Of a stretch of DNA of 64,000 nt, positions 54,189-63,212 are shown piece after piece (the first letter of the stretch is position 1; each line of letters opens with the position of its first letter). Under the pieces are notes generated by a model. It was not told the origin of the DNA, made no database searches, and was given only the letters and a program-made list of their open reading frames with translations. The stretch lies in assembly GCA_023957115.1 (NCBI GenBank), contig JAMLHN010000002.1:173415-237414 (forward strand), read 5' to 3'. A program made the translations under genes and the position numbers. The DNA comes from Thermomicrobiales bacterium (GTDB lineage: Bacteria > Chloroflexota > Chloroflexia > Thermomicrobiales > UBA6265).

Positions 54189-55154
54189 ATGACGGACATC
54201 GACCCACAACTCAGCGAGGAGCACATTGCGGAGATCCGCCGTGGGCTCCTCGGCTGGTTCGACGCCAACCGGCGCGACCTCCCCTGGCGACGGACGCGCG
54301 ATCCCTATCGCATTCTCGTTTCCGAGGTCATGCTTCAGCAGACGCAGGTCGATCGAGTCATCCCGTACTACGAACGATTTCTCGACACGCTCCCATCGGT
54401 AGAAGCTCTGGCCGACGCACCCACGTCGGTCGTGATCACCCTTTGGGCAGGACTCGGGTACAACCGTAGAGCGGTCAACCTGCAACGCACCGCGCAGGCG
54501 GTGATGAGCGAGCACGGCGGTGTGTTTCCGGCCGATCCGGTCATGTTGCGCCAGCTTCCGGGCATCGGGCCCTACACCTCCGGCGCGATCGCCTGTTTCG
54601 CGTTCGAAGCCCCGGTCGCGTTTCTCGATACGAACATGAAACGGGTCATTCACCGGCTGGTGACCGGGCCGGATCTTCCCAAACCCACGCTCACCGACCG
54701 GCAGCTCATGGCGTTTGCCGAACAGCTCGTTCCTCCGGACGACGCATGGCGCTGGAACCAGGCGCTGATCGAGTTCGGCGCGCTGCAATGCACTGCCCGC
54801 CGTCCCGCCTGCGTGATCTGTCCGTTGCAAGCGGCCTGCGCCGCGTTTCCTGCCATCCAAAGCGTAATCGCCACCCTGCCGCCCGGAACGAGAAAGAAGC
54901 AGGAGGCACCCTTCCAGGGATCGAACCGCTACTACCGCGGCCGCGTCGTCGATAGCCTGCGCGCCGCTGCCGGCGCCGAGCTGGCGTTGAGTCAGCTCGG
55001 CCCGCAAGTCCGGGACGATTACGCCCCGGAGCACAAAGACTGGCTGCTGAATCTCGTCAGCGGACTGCAACGGGATGGCCTGGCCCGAATCGCCGAACCA
55101 AAGGCGACCTACTCCACCGCCGAAAATGACGAACCGCTGGTCTCACTTCCGTAA
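54189..55154 (+). CDS. mutY: A/G-specific adenine DNA glycosylase (MutY), short form
   Basis: 321 residues from the ATG at 54189; TTG at 54168 is also in frame. The N-terminal catalytic domain has VSEVMLQQTQVDRV, the hairpin LPGIGPYTSGAIACFAF, DTNMKRVIHRL with the catalytic aspartate, and 4Fe-4S ligands in canonical spacing (CTARRPACVICPLQAAC). It removes adenine opposite 8-oxoguanine. The C-terminal part (about 230-321) is shorter and different from the usual NUDIX-like oxoG-recognition domain. It is convergent with the DUF3105 gene. Confidence 0.87.
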   Translation: MTDIDPQLSEEHIAEIRRGLLGWFDANRRDLPWRRTRDPYRILVSEVMLQQTQVDRVIPYYERFLDTLPSVEALADAPTSVVITLWAGLGYNRRAVNLQRTAQAVMSEHGGVFPADPVMLRQLPGIGPYTSGAIACFAFEAPVAFLDTNMKRVIHRLVTGPDLPKPTLTDRQLMAFAEQLVPPDDAWRWNQALIEFGALQCTARRPACVICPLQAACAAFPAIQSVIATLPPGTRKKQEAPFQGSNRYYRGRVVDSLRAAAGAELALSQLGPQVRDDYAPEHKDWLLNLVSGLQRDGLARIAEPKATYSTAENDEPLVSLP

Positions 55155-55188
55155 GAGCAGCGGTCGCCGTTCCTTCGTGTTCGGGAGA

Positions 55189-55905
55189 CTATCCGAGCAT
55201 CGTGTCGATCCCGGTGCAGGACGCTCCTCGTTCCGGGGTCTGCGGCCCCTGGATGAAGTAATTCATGAATTGCGTTGCCCGCTTGTCGTCCAGCGAGTCG
55301 AGCGAGAGTTGGTTGTTCCATGCGGTGAACACGAACGGGGATTCCTGATCCTCATATTCGCTCACCATGAGATAGCTCCGGTCATCGGCCCAATTCTCCA
55401 GCCGCGCCTTGTCTTCGTCGGAGATATCGGGCTGGTAGGTTATCCAGACCGCTCCATGCTCGAGTGAGTGCACCGCGTTTTCGCTCGCGATCTTGCCATC
55501 GTAGAAGGTGCACGTCTGCCAGACCGGATTGTGGGTACCGCCGACGGGTGGCGATTCGGTATAGGCCACCGCGTCGTTGGAATGCTCGCCGCCGGTGTAG
55601 TTGTAGGTCGTGATTCCTTCCGGCATCCGGTTCTCGTCGCGAGTCGTCAGCCAATGATAGGCGCCATACCCAACGCCCAGCAGGAGAAGCGCAGCCAGGG
55701 CAATGCCACCCCATTTCAGCAAGCGTTGCTCGCGTTGCTGCTTGGCAGGCGCCTGTTTGCGGTCGACCCGTTTCTGCTCGAATTGCTGCCGCCGGCGCTC
55801 ACCCCGCGAAAGGGGGATCTCACCATGCTGGTCAGCTCCTGGATGATGAGCTTCTTCCTGAATCGACTTCGGTTTCTTCGCCGATTTCTTCGCGTTGGAT
55901 GCCAT
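55189..55905 (-). CDS. DUF3105 membrane-anchored protein
   Basis: 238 residues. The N-terminus is basic, Lys/Gln-rich and cytoplasmic (about 1-60). One membrane helix follows (WGGIALAALLLLGVGYGAY), then an outside domain. That domain carries the DUF3105 signatures SPPVGGTHNPVWQTCTFYDG and HSLEHGAVWITYQPD, and ends near FIQGPQTPERGASC. The conserved His and Cys suggest metal or redox chemistry, but the function is unknown. ATG at 55905 is preferred to the one at 55923. Confidence 0.8.
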   Translation of the reverse strand: MASNAKKSAKKPKSIQEEAHHPGADQHGEIPLSRGERRRQQFEQKRVDRKQAPAKQQREQRLLKWGGIALAALLLLGVGYGAYHWLTTRDENRMPEGITTYNYTGGEHSNDAVAYTESPPVGGTHNPVWQTCTFYDGKIASENAVHSLEHGAVWITYQPDISDEDKARLENWADDRSYLMVSEYEDQESPFVFTAWNNQLSLDSLDDKRATQFMNYFIQGPQTPERGASCTGIDTMLG

Positions 55906-56009
55906 GCGTTGCCATTTCTCCAAGAAAATCGGCCCGGCGCCCGCTGGCGCCCGACCGGAATTGTGCGATCGCCGGATAATACCACCGGTACCTGAGAGTT
56001 CCCCGAACG

Positions 56010-57422
56010 CTAGCGGACGCGGCTGCTCAACCAGGAAACGACGTCATCGATCGCGATTCGATCCTGCTCGGTCGTATCGCGATCGCGGACGGTGACGCTG
56101 CCATCGTCGAGCGAATCGGGATCGACGGTGAAACAGAACGGCGTTCCGATCTCATCCTGCCGGCGGTAACGCTTCCCAATATTGCCGGTCTCGTCGTAGT
56201 CGACCAGCAGGTCGGTCTCGGTCTGGATGCGATCGTAGATTCCCTTGGCGATCTCGGTCAGTTCTGGCTTCTTCATCAACGGCAGAATCGCCGCCTTGTA
56301 GGGGGCCACCTTCGGATCGAAGCGAAGCACGATCCGGGTGTCCGCCTTGCCATTGACATCAACCGTGGCCTCTTCGTCGTAGGCATCGAGCAGCACGACC
56401 AGAATGGTCCGATCGACGCCGAAGGTTGGCTCGATCACATACGGGAGGAACCGCGTGCCCGACTCCTGATCGAACCATGAGAGATCTTCACCACTGAACT
56501 CCTGATGCTGCCGCAAATCGAAATCGGTGCGATTGGCGAGGCCATAGAGCTCTTTCCATCCCATCGGTCCAGGAAAGAAGTATTCGAAATCGAGCGTGCG
56601 GTCGGAATAGTGCGAAAGCTCCGCCTGCTCGTGCTCGCGCACACGCACGTGGGCGTCCTGCAGGCCAAGCGCGCCCACCCACGCCTTCATCGCGTCGAGC
56701 CATGCGTCGAATGCCTCGGCGGCGCGTTCGGGCCGGACGAAATACTCGATCTCCATCTGCTCGAACTCGATATCGCGGAAGATGAAGTTGCCCGGCGTAA
56801 TCTCGTTACGGAACGATTTACCGATCTGCGCTACCCCGAACGGCAGCTTCACCCGCGCGGTGGCCATGATGTTCTTGAACTGCACGAACATCGCCTGTGC
56901 CGTTTCGGGACGCAGATAGACATCCACACCGGTTTCGGAAACGGGGCCGATGGTCGTCTTGAACATCATATTGAACTGTCGCGCATCGGTCAGCGTCCGG
57001 TTCCCACATTTGGGACAGGCAGGGTTCTCGGTGCGAATGATCTCGCTCATCTGATCGGGTGTCAGACCGGCGGCTTCTTTCCCAAGCCGCTCCTCGATGA
57101 GATGGTCTGCCCGAAACCGGGCTTTGCAGGTTTTGCAGTCGACCAGCGGGTCATTGAAGTTGACCACGTGGCCCGATGCCTCCCAAACCCTCGGGTGCAT
57201 GAGAATACCGGCATCGAGCCCGACGATATCGCGCCGGCGATGCACAAAGGTCTTCCACCAGAGTTGCTTGATGTTGTTCTTGAGCTCGATCCCGAGTGGA
57301 CCGTAATCCCAGGTATTGGCGAGGCCGCCGTAGATATCCGAACCGGGGAAAACGAATCCGCGTCGTTTGCACAACGCGACGATCTTCTCCATGGAAGCGG
57401 CTCGTTCAGCATTCGCGGTCAT
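56010..57422 (-). CDS. glyS: Glycyl-tRNA synthetase, single-chain (alpha2) type
   Basis: 470 residues. The class II core begins with [17 protein letters not shown], the glycine-site loop. Zinc-ligand pairs CKTC and CPKC surround the insert. The conserved EIEYFVRPE and [10 protein letters not shown] lie in motifs 2 and 3, and the C-terminal anticodon domain follows. It charges tRNA-Gly. The ATG at 57422 is chosen; an in-frame start at 57446 would add eight residues. A terminator for the upstream recombinase gene lies just before it. Confidence 0.93.
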   Translation of the reverse strand: MTANAERAASMEKIVALCKRRGFVFPGSDIYGGLANTWDYGPLGIELKNNIKQLWWKTFVHRRRDIVGLDAGILMHPRVWEASGHVVNFNDPLVDCKTCKARFRADHLIEERLGKEAAGLTPDQMSEIIRTENPACPKCGNRTLTDARQFNMMFKTTIGPVSETGVDVYLRPETAQAMFVQFKNIMATARVKLPFGVAQIGKSFRNEITPGNFIFRDIEFEQMEIEYFVRPERAAEAFDAWLDAMKAWVGALGLQDAHVRVREHEQAELSHYSDRTLDFEYFFPGPMGWKELYGLANRTDFDLRQHQEFSGEDLSWFDQESGTRFLPYVIEPTFGVDRTILVVLLDAYDEEATVDVNGKADTRIVLRFDPKVAPYKAAILPLMKKPELTEIAKGIYDRIQTETDLLVDYDETGNIGKRYRRQDEIGTPFCFTVDPDSLDDGSVTVRDRDTTEQDRIAIDDVVSWLSSRVR

Positions 57423-57452
57423 CGATAGGTGCCCTCTTTTAGACAAACAAGC

Positions 57453-57480
57453 GGCGGGGCCACGACTCCGTGGTCCCGCC
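57453..57480 (-). terminator. Intrinsic terminator of the recombinase gene
   Basis: On the minus strand a 12-bp stem (GGCGGGACCACG with its partner, one G/T wobble) closes a four-base loop and is followed by GCTTGTTTGTCT. It lies between the recombinase stop at 57503 and the glyS start. Confidence 0.7.
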
Positions 57481-57502
57481 GTGGTGAACGATTATGACAA
57501 AT

Positions 57503-58456
57503 TCAACCGTCGGCAGATGCGGAGACGAGTTCCTCGATGACCGTCGTTTCGCGATCTGGCTTCTCCTCGACCGACACGAGCCGATAGACCTGGGTCGTGG
57601 AAATGCTGACATGACCGAGAAGCTGCTGTACATCGCGAAGCTCGGCTCCGTCACGCAACGCATGCGTGGCAAAGGAATGGCGCAAGGTGTGCGGCGTAAT
57701 GTTCTCGATCTGTGCCTCTTCGGCATACGCCTTGAGAATCAACCAAAACCCCTGCCGCGTCAGCCGCGAGCCCCGGTGGTTGACGAAGAGCGCGGTCTCG
57801 TCGGGATGGGCCAGCTCACTGCGGCCATTCTTCAGGTAGTCATCGATCGCCTCGATCGCCTGCGCCCGCAGCGGCACTTGCCGCCGGCGCCCTGCTTTGC
57901 CGGGACATGCGATCTGATTGAGATGAAAATCGACGTCGTCGACGTCAAGCGCGACCAGCTCGCTCACCCGCATACCTGACGAGTACAACGTTTCGATCAT
58001 GGCAAGGTCGCGTAGCGCGTCCGGGCGACGAGACGTTGCCGCCTGCCGTGGCTGGTCGAGGAGCAAGCGCACGTCCTGCTCGGAAATCGCGCGCGGTACA
58101 TAGCGATTCACCCGTGGCGAGGCAAGCGACTGCGATGGATCCTCACGGAGCGCACCGTTGCTGGTCAGGTAGTGACAAAACGACTTGATCGCCGCGGTCT
58201 TGCGTGCCACAGTCGAGGCGGCGTACTGGCGACCGTACATATACGAGAGATACCGCCCCAGATGCTCAGCAGTCAATCCGCTCCAGTCCGGCAACGGCGG
58301 AAGCTGATCCTCCGCAGGGGGCGCCGACAGGTACTCCGCAAATTGACTGAGGTCGTTGCGGTACGCCGCGACGGTGTTGACGGAAAAGCCCCGCTCTGTG
58401 GTCAGCTCGTCGATGAATTCGCCAATAGTTACCGTAAGGGACTTTTCCGACTGCAT
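57503..58456 (-). CDS. Tyrosine recombinase, XerC/XerD type
   Basis: 317 residues, Xer length. The N-terminal SAM-like core-binding domain begins at TVTIGEFIDELTTERG. Catalytic residues are complete: SSGMRVSELVAL (first Arg), HTLRHSFATH (His-x-x-Arg), LGHVSISTTQVY (His and the nucleophilic Tyr). Chromosome-dimer resolution is the likely role because it sits in a housekeeping context with no element ends nearby. ATG at 58456 is used; an upstream frame to 58558 is open but poor. It is 52 bases after the alanine dehydrogenase gene. Confidence 0.88.
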   Translation of the reverse strand: MQSEKSLTVTIGEFIDELTTERGFSVNTVAAYRNDLSQFAEYLSAPPAEDQLPPLPDWSGLTAEHLGRYLSYMYGRQYAASTVARKTAAIKSFCHYLTSNGALREDPSQSLASPRVNRYVPRAISEQDVRLLLDQPRQAATSRRPDALRDLAMIETLYSSGMRVSELVALDVDDVDFHLNQIACPGKAGRRRQVPLRAQAIEAIDDYLKNGRSELAHPDETALFVNHRGSRLTRQGFWLILKAYAEEAQIENITPHTLRHSFATHALRDGAELRDVQQLLGHVSISTTQVYRLVSVEEKPDRETTVIEELVSASADG

Positions 58457-58508
58457 ACCCTTGCTTCCACCAGCCTGGATCGTGAACGAGCCGAGCAGAT
58501 CGCTCGAC

Positions 58509-59621
58509 TCAGGCAACCGATTGCCATGGTGAGTATGGCAGATCGAACGCATCGGCAACCGCCTGATACGTAATCTGTCCGTTCAGCACATTGATACCGG
58601 CCGCCAGCGCCGAATCTGCTTCCGCGGCCGCGATCAATCCCTTGTCGGCCAGTTTCAAGGTATATGGCAGGGTGACATTGGAAAGCGCGATGGTGCTCGT
58701 GCGTGGCACGGCGCCTGGCATATTGGTGACGCAATAGTGGATGACGCCGGCAACCTCATACGTGGGCATGCTGTGCGTCGTCGGCTTGGCGGTCTCGATA
58801 CATCCACCCTGGTCGATGGCGACATCGACGACGACCGAGCCCGTCCGCATACGCTGGACCATCTGGGCGGTAACCAATCTTGGCGCGCGCGCTCCGGGCA
58901 GCAGCACCCCGCCGATCACCAGATCGGCATCCGCCACCGCGTCTCCGATCGTCGTGCGGTTCGACGGCAGCGTCGTCAACCGGCCGTGAAGCTGGAGATC
59001 GAGTTGTCGCAGGCGATCGATACTGAGATCGATGATCGATACGTTTGCGCCCATGCCGAGCGCGATCTGCGCGGCATTCGTGCCAACGGTTCCACCCCCG
59101 ATGATGACCACCCGCGCGGGCTCCACCCCTGGAACGCCACCCAGCAACACACCATAGCCGCCTTCGCTTCGCTGAAGATAGTGCGCGCCGACCTGAACCG
59201 ACATACGGCCGGCAACCTCGCTCATCGGCGTCAGGAGCGGAAGCGACCCATTGGACAGCTGCACCGTCTCATACGCCACGGCCTGAACCTTCCGGTCCAC
59301 CAGCACCCGGGTGAGCTGCTCGTCGGCCGCCAGATGCAGGTAGGTGAACAGGAGCAGATCTTCCCGCAGCAAGTTGTACTCGGCAGGAACGGGCTCTTTG
59401 ACCTTGACGATCATCTCCGATTGTTCGAAGACCCCGGCATGGGACCGAACGATTTCCGCGCCGGCGGCCGCGTAGGCTTCGTCGGCGAATCCGCTTCCTT
59501 CTCCGGCGCCGGATTCCACCAGCACCCGATGTCCATGCACAACGAGCTCACCAACCCCTCCCGGAGTCATCGAGACACGACATTCGCGGTCTTTTACTTC
59601 GGTGGGGATTCCGACGATCAT
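58509..59621 (-). CDS. ald: Alanine dehydrogenase
   Basis: 370 residues, exactly the family length from the ATG at 59621 ([18 protein letters not shown]). The Rossmann loop is [17 protein letters not shown]. Other blocks are [14 protein letters not shown] and [19 protein letters not shown]. It interconverts L-alanine and pyruvate with NAD. The open frame beyond 59621 is Arg-rich and not used. It is transcribed away from the peptide-binding lipoprotein gene, with about 270 bases between the starts. Confidence 0.93.
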   Translation of the reverse strand: MIVGIPTEVKDRECRVSMTPGGVGELVVHGHRVLVESGAGEGSGFADEAYAAAGAEIVRSHAGVFEQSEMIVKVKEPVPAEYNLLREDLLLFTYLHLAADEQLTRVLVDRKVQAVAYETVQLSNGSLPLLTPMSEVAGRMSVQVGAHYLQRSEGGYGVLLGGVPGVEPARVVIIGGGTVGTNAAQIALGMGANVSIIDLSIDRLRQLDLQLHGRLTTLPSNRTTIGDAVADADLVIGGVLLPGARAPRLVTAQMVQRMRTGSVVVDVAIDQGGCIETAKPTTHSMPTYEVAGVIHYCVTNMPGAVPRTSTIALSNVTLPYTLKLADKGLIAAAEADSALAAGINVLNGQITYQAVADAFDLPYSPWQSVA

Positions 59622-59893
59622 CTCGACGCTTGCCTTTCCTGCATGATGTGCACCCGGTCGATTCGGCAATGCCTGATTCGAGCAGATACGTGATGGTCTG
59701 ATGTGGTTCACGCCTCTGCGGCGGAAAAGTATGCGGGAAAGCCGGCGCAATCCGCCATGATCTATGCCGGCAGAAACACGACCCACGATAAGGTTCCGAT
59801 TTCAGCGATCCCCGGATTGCGGGTATCATGCCGGGTCAAGAGAGGTTCGCGTTCGAGCGCGCCGCGCTAGCGTTATCGACATAGAGGGAATAC

Positions 59894-61741
59894 ATGCACG
59901 TGCGGATCGGACGAACCGCGATAACTCCATGGGTTGGCAACAACCGCTTGATTGCGATTCTGCTCGTCGTGCTGCTGGTTTTGGCGGCATGCGGCGGGGA
60001 GAGTGACTCCAACGACGAGGCGCCAACGGCGGCTCCGCTGACCTCGAGCCCCATCGCCCAACGCGAAACCTGCCAGGCCACGGTGACCTCCGAGAGTGGT
60101 TCTCCAACCGCGGACGTCGCATCGCCCTCGTTGCTCGATCCCCCAACCCGAGAGGAGTTCCTGGCCGAGCTGCTCGCCGCCTGCCCGATGTCCGAGGCAG
60201 CCGAAACCGGCGGGACCATACTGCTCGCGGAATCGGTCGATATCAGCACCGTCAATGGCTTGTTGACCAACGACACGACCACCCAGTTGATAACGGGGGC
60301 GGTGTTCGAAGCGTTGATTGGCATCAGCCCGCTCGACGGCCGTCCGGTTCCCGGTTTGGCGGATTCCTGGGATGTTGCCGAGGATGGCCTGACGTACACG
60401 TTCCACCTCAATCAGGACGCGAAATGGCACGATGGCGTCGACTTCACGGCCGAGGACGTCGCGTTCAGCTTCGACGCCGCGCTCGATCCGAATACGGGAT
60501 TCCCCTATCGCACGATCGTCGATGACGCCGTTGGAAGTTACCGGGTCGTCGACGAAAACACCTTCGAAATGACGGCAACCGAGCAACTGGTGACATTCCT
60601 CTACGAGGGACCCGGCGCCATCACCGTCATGCCAAAGCACATTTGGGAGTCCGTGGCGCCGGCCAGCTGGTCGTTCGACGGCGGCAGCACCGGCCAGGAT
60701 CCAGCCCGCGTCATCGGAACCGGACCATTCAAGTTCAAGGAATGGGTTCAGGGCGACCACGTCAGCGTGGTGCGAAACGACGATTACTACGACAAGGTTC
60801 CGTATATCGACGAGCTGACGATCCGCGTGCTTCCGGATTCCGATGCGTCGGTCCTGGCCCTCAAGCAGCAGGAAATCGACATCATGGAGTTCGTTCCGCC
60901 CGCCCAGATGGCCTCGGTGCAACAAACTGGCGGTCTGGCGGTGGATGTCTACGACTTCTTCCAGTTCACCTATTACGCCTTCAATCTCGATCCGGAGCAG
61001 ACCGACCTCTTCCAGGACCAACGGGTACGACAGGCGCTCTTCTACGCGCTGGATCGCGATTCGATTACGCAAAATATCTTCTTCGGCTACGGCGAGGCGG
61101 CCATGGGCACCCAGCCACCGATCTCACCGGCGTATGCGCCCGATCAGATGGAGCCGCAATACGAATTCGATCCCGAGCAAGCGACGGAACTGCTGACCGA
61201 GGCCGGTTGGACACTCGATGACGGCGTCATGACCAAGGACGGCCAGAAATTCGAATTCGAGTTCCTCTATTCCGGCGGTGAGCCGGTGGTCGATCAGATC
61301 GTGACTTATATGAAGGAAGCGTGGGAGACGATCGGCGTCAGGATGAAGGTGACGTCGTTGAACGGCGGCGCCTTGATCTCCCGGCTCGAAGCGGGCGATT
61401 TCGATGTCGCCTTGCTAGCAGTCAGCCTTTCGCCGGACGGCAACCAATCCGCCCTCTTTGCCTGCGATGCGGCATCGACCGGCCTCAACTTCTCGCACTA
61501 CTGCAGCGATGAATGGGATGCGCTCGATGAGCAACAGCGTGTCGAATTCGATGCCAATACGCGTACCCAGCTCCTGATCGATCAATCGGCCACTGTCTGG
61601 GCGGACCAGCCGGTCGGTCCCTTGCGCTTCGGTGTGGCGCGCACCGGGTACTCGACCAAGCTGCAGAACTTTTACCCGAACGCGTTTGGACTCCTCTGGA
61701 GTCTCCCCTATGTCTGGATCGAAGGGGGCGCTGGCTCCTGA
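59894..61741 (+). CDS. Peptide/nickel ABC transporter substrate-binding lipoprotein (SBP_bac_5)
   Basis: 615 residues. A lipoprotein signal (IAILLVVLLVLAACGG) has the lipobox LAAC. The DppA/OppA fold follows: a Ser/Thr/Pro linker, GGTILLAESVDISTVNG, GLADSWDVAEDGLTYTFHL, KWHDGVDFTAEDVAFSFD, and later RVRQALFYALDRDSI. It would bind an oligopeptide or similar ligand at the outside of the membrane. No permease or ATPase gene follows (rseP is next), so its partners are elsewhere. Confidence 0.88.
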   Translation: MHVRIGRTAITPWVGNNRLIAILLVVLLVLAACGGESDSNDEAPTAAPLTSSPIAQRETCQATVTSESGSPTADVASPSLLDPPTREEFLAELLAACPMSEAAETGGTILLAESVDISTVNGLLTNDTTTQLITGAVFEALIGISPLDGRPVPGLADSWDVAEDGLTYTFHLNQDAKWHDGVDFTAEDVAFSFDAALDPNTGFPYRTIVDDAVGSYRVVDENTFEMTATEQLVTFLYEGPGAITVMPKHIWESVAPASWSFDGGSTGQDPARVIGTGPFKFKEWVQGDHVSVVRNDDYYDKVPYIDELTIRVLPDSDASVLALKQQEIDIMEFVPPAQMASVQQTGGLAVDVYDFFQFTYYAFNLDPEQTDLFQDQRVRQALFYALDRDSITQNIFFGYGEAAMGTQPPISPAYAPDQMEPQYEFDPEQATELLTEAGWTLDDGVMTKDGQKFEFEFLYSGGEPVVDQIVTYMKEAWETIGVRMKVTSLNGGALISRLEAGDFDVALLAVSLSPDGNQSALFACDAASTGLNFSHYCSDEWDALDEQQRVEFDANTRTQLLIDQSATVWADQPVGPLRFGVARTGYSTKLQNFYPNAFGLLWSLPYVWIEGGAGS

Positions 61742-61863
61742 CAGCCGCCGCTCGACCGTGAGGCAGCGGACGCAATGCGCAGGGGTGCCGGTGGTACCAT
61801 TGATCGCTGCGTGTTGAGTCCGCCGTCGCGGTTGCCTTCCACGCAAATATCTGGAGCGTATCC

Positions 61864-63192
61864 GTGGCGTCATGGTTCTATATTGTTCCGATTCTCGGGT
61901 TCCTGATCTTCATTCATGAATGCGGCCACTTCTTCGCGGCCCGGATGTGTGGAGTCAAGGTCGAAGAATTCGGAATGGGGCTCCCCCCCAAGCTGTTCGG
62001 GTTCGTCCGAAGTGGCACGAAATACACGATCAATCTGATCCCATTCGGTGGGTTTGTGCGCGTCAAGGGCGAAGACGGCGACGATATGGCGTCGGACTCG
62101 ATGAACGCTAAGTCGCCAGGACAGCGCGCCTTCTTCCTCTCGGCCGGCATCATCATGAATGTGCTCTTTGCCGTCTTCCTGATGACACTCGTCGTCGGGA
62201 TCAAAGGCATGCCGCACAACGAGGTCTTCATCGCCGGCGTCGGCCCGGGGTCTCCCGCCGCCACCGCGGGCTGGCAGGTCGGCGACCGGATCGTTTCGGT
62301 CAACGGTCAAGATGTCCAGACGGTGCAGGAGCTCGTCAAGGACACGCGCAACGAAGCGGGCAATCAGGTCCAATTCGTCATCGAGCGTGGCGGCGAGTTC
62401 TACGAGAGCACCTTGATACCACGCAAGAATCCGCCTGAGGGCGAAGGACGCATTGGCATCAATCTCGCCGATCCGGTCATCGCCACGGTGACCGTCGGCG
62501 AGATCGCTCCCGGCTCAGACGCCGCTGCCGCTGGACTCCAATCGGGCGACGTGCTCATCAACGCCAACAACCGGGACGTTTCGAACGTCTTCGTCCTGCA
62601 AACGGAGATGGACCGCTACGCTGGAACGGCGATGCCGCTGATCTACGAGCGAAACGGCGAGCAGTTCGAGACGACGCTGCAAATCCCGCCCCATCAGAAC
62701 GACCAGACGCCGGTGCTGGCGTCGGGCATCGAGGTCTTGCAGCAAAAGCCGATCTTCGAGAAGGTGCCGCTCATCGAGGTCATTCCGACCGGCTTCAAGG
62801 AAGCCTACCGGCAGACGACCCTGATGGTCGATGGCATTCTCGAAATGTTCCGTAATCCCGGTCTGCTCCGCCAGACGGCGGGTCCGGTGGGCATGGCCCA
62901 GTTGACCCATGAGCTGGTGGAAACGACTGCGCTGCCGGTTTGGTACACGCTCGCGTCGCTCACGATTTTGCTTTCGCTGAATCTGGCATTTCTGAATTTG
63001 CTGCCGATCCCGGCGCTCGACGGCGGACGTCTGCTTTTCGTCCTGGTCGAGCTCATTCGTGGACGGCGTATCGCTCCTGAAAAAGAGGGACTCGTTCACC
63101 TCGTCGGATTCGTGGTCCTGATCGGACTCATGTTCGTGATCGCGTTCAACGATATTCGGCGAATCGTCGGTGGAGACTCCTTCTTCGGTTGA
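61864..63192 (+). CDS. rseP: RIP metalloprotease RseP
   Basis: 442 residues from GTG at 61864 behind GGAG. The zinc motif is FIHECGHFFAA (HExxH type) in the first membrane helix, two PDZ-like segments lie between (VGPGSPAATAGWQVGDRIV and EIAPGSDAAAAGLQSGDVL), and the last helices contain NLLPIPALDGGR with the conserved aspartate. It cuts membrane-bound anti-sigma factors and signal peptides. Its TGA overlaps an in-frame ATG of ispG. In many genomes dxr is just upstream, but here a peptide-binding lipoprotein is. Confidence 0.9.
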   Translation: MASWFYIVPILGFLIFIHECGHFFAARMCGVKVEEFGMGLPPKLFGFVRSGTKYTINLIPFGGFVRVKGEDGDDMASDSMNAKSPGQRAFFLSAGIIMNVLFAVFLMTLVVGIKGMPHNEVFIAGVGPGSPAATAGWQVGDRIVSVNGQDVQTVQELVKDTRNEAGNQVQFVIERGGEFYESTLIPRKNPPEGEGRIGINLADPVIATVTVGEIAPGSDAAAAGLQSGDVLINANNRDVSNVFVLQTEMDRYAGTAMPLIYERNGEQFETTLQIPPHQNDQTPVLASGIEVLQQKPIFEKVPLIEVIPTGFKEAYRQTTLMVDGILEMFRNPGLLRQTAGPVGMAQLTHELVETTALPVWYTLASLTILLSLNLAFLNLLPIPALDGGRLLFVLVELIRGRRIAPEKEGLVHLVGFVVLIGLMFVIAFNDIRRIVGGDSFFG

Positions 63193-63212
63193 TGAGTGGA
63201 GAAATCACCCCC

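Noticed and set aside
57503..58456. The tyrosine recombinase as the integrase of a mobile element.
   Set aside because: It has Xer length and motifs, housekeeping neighbours, no tRNA target, no flanking repeats and no phage or transfer genes.
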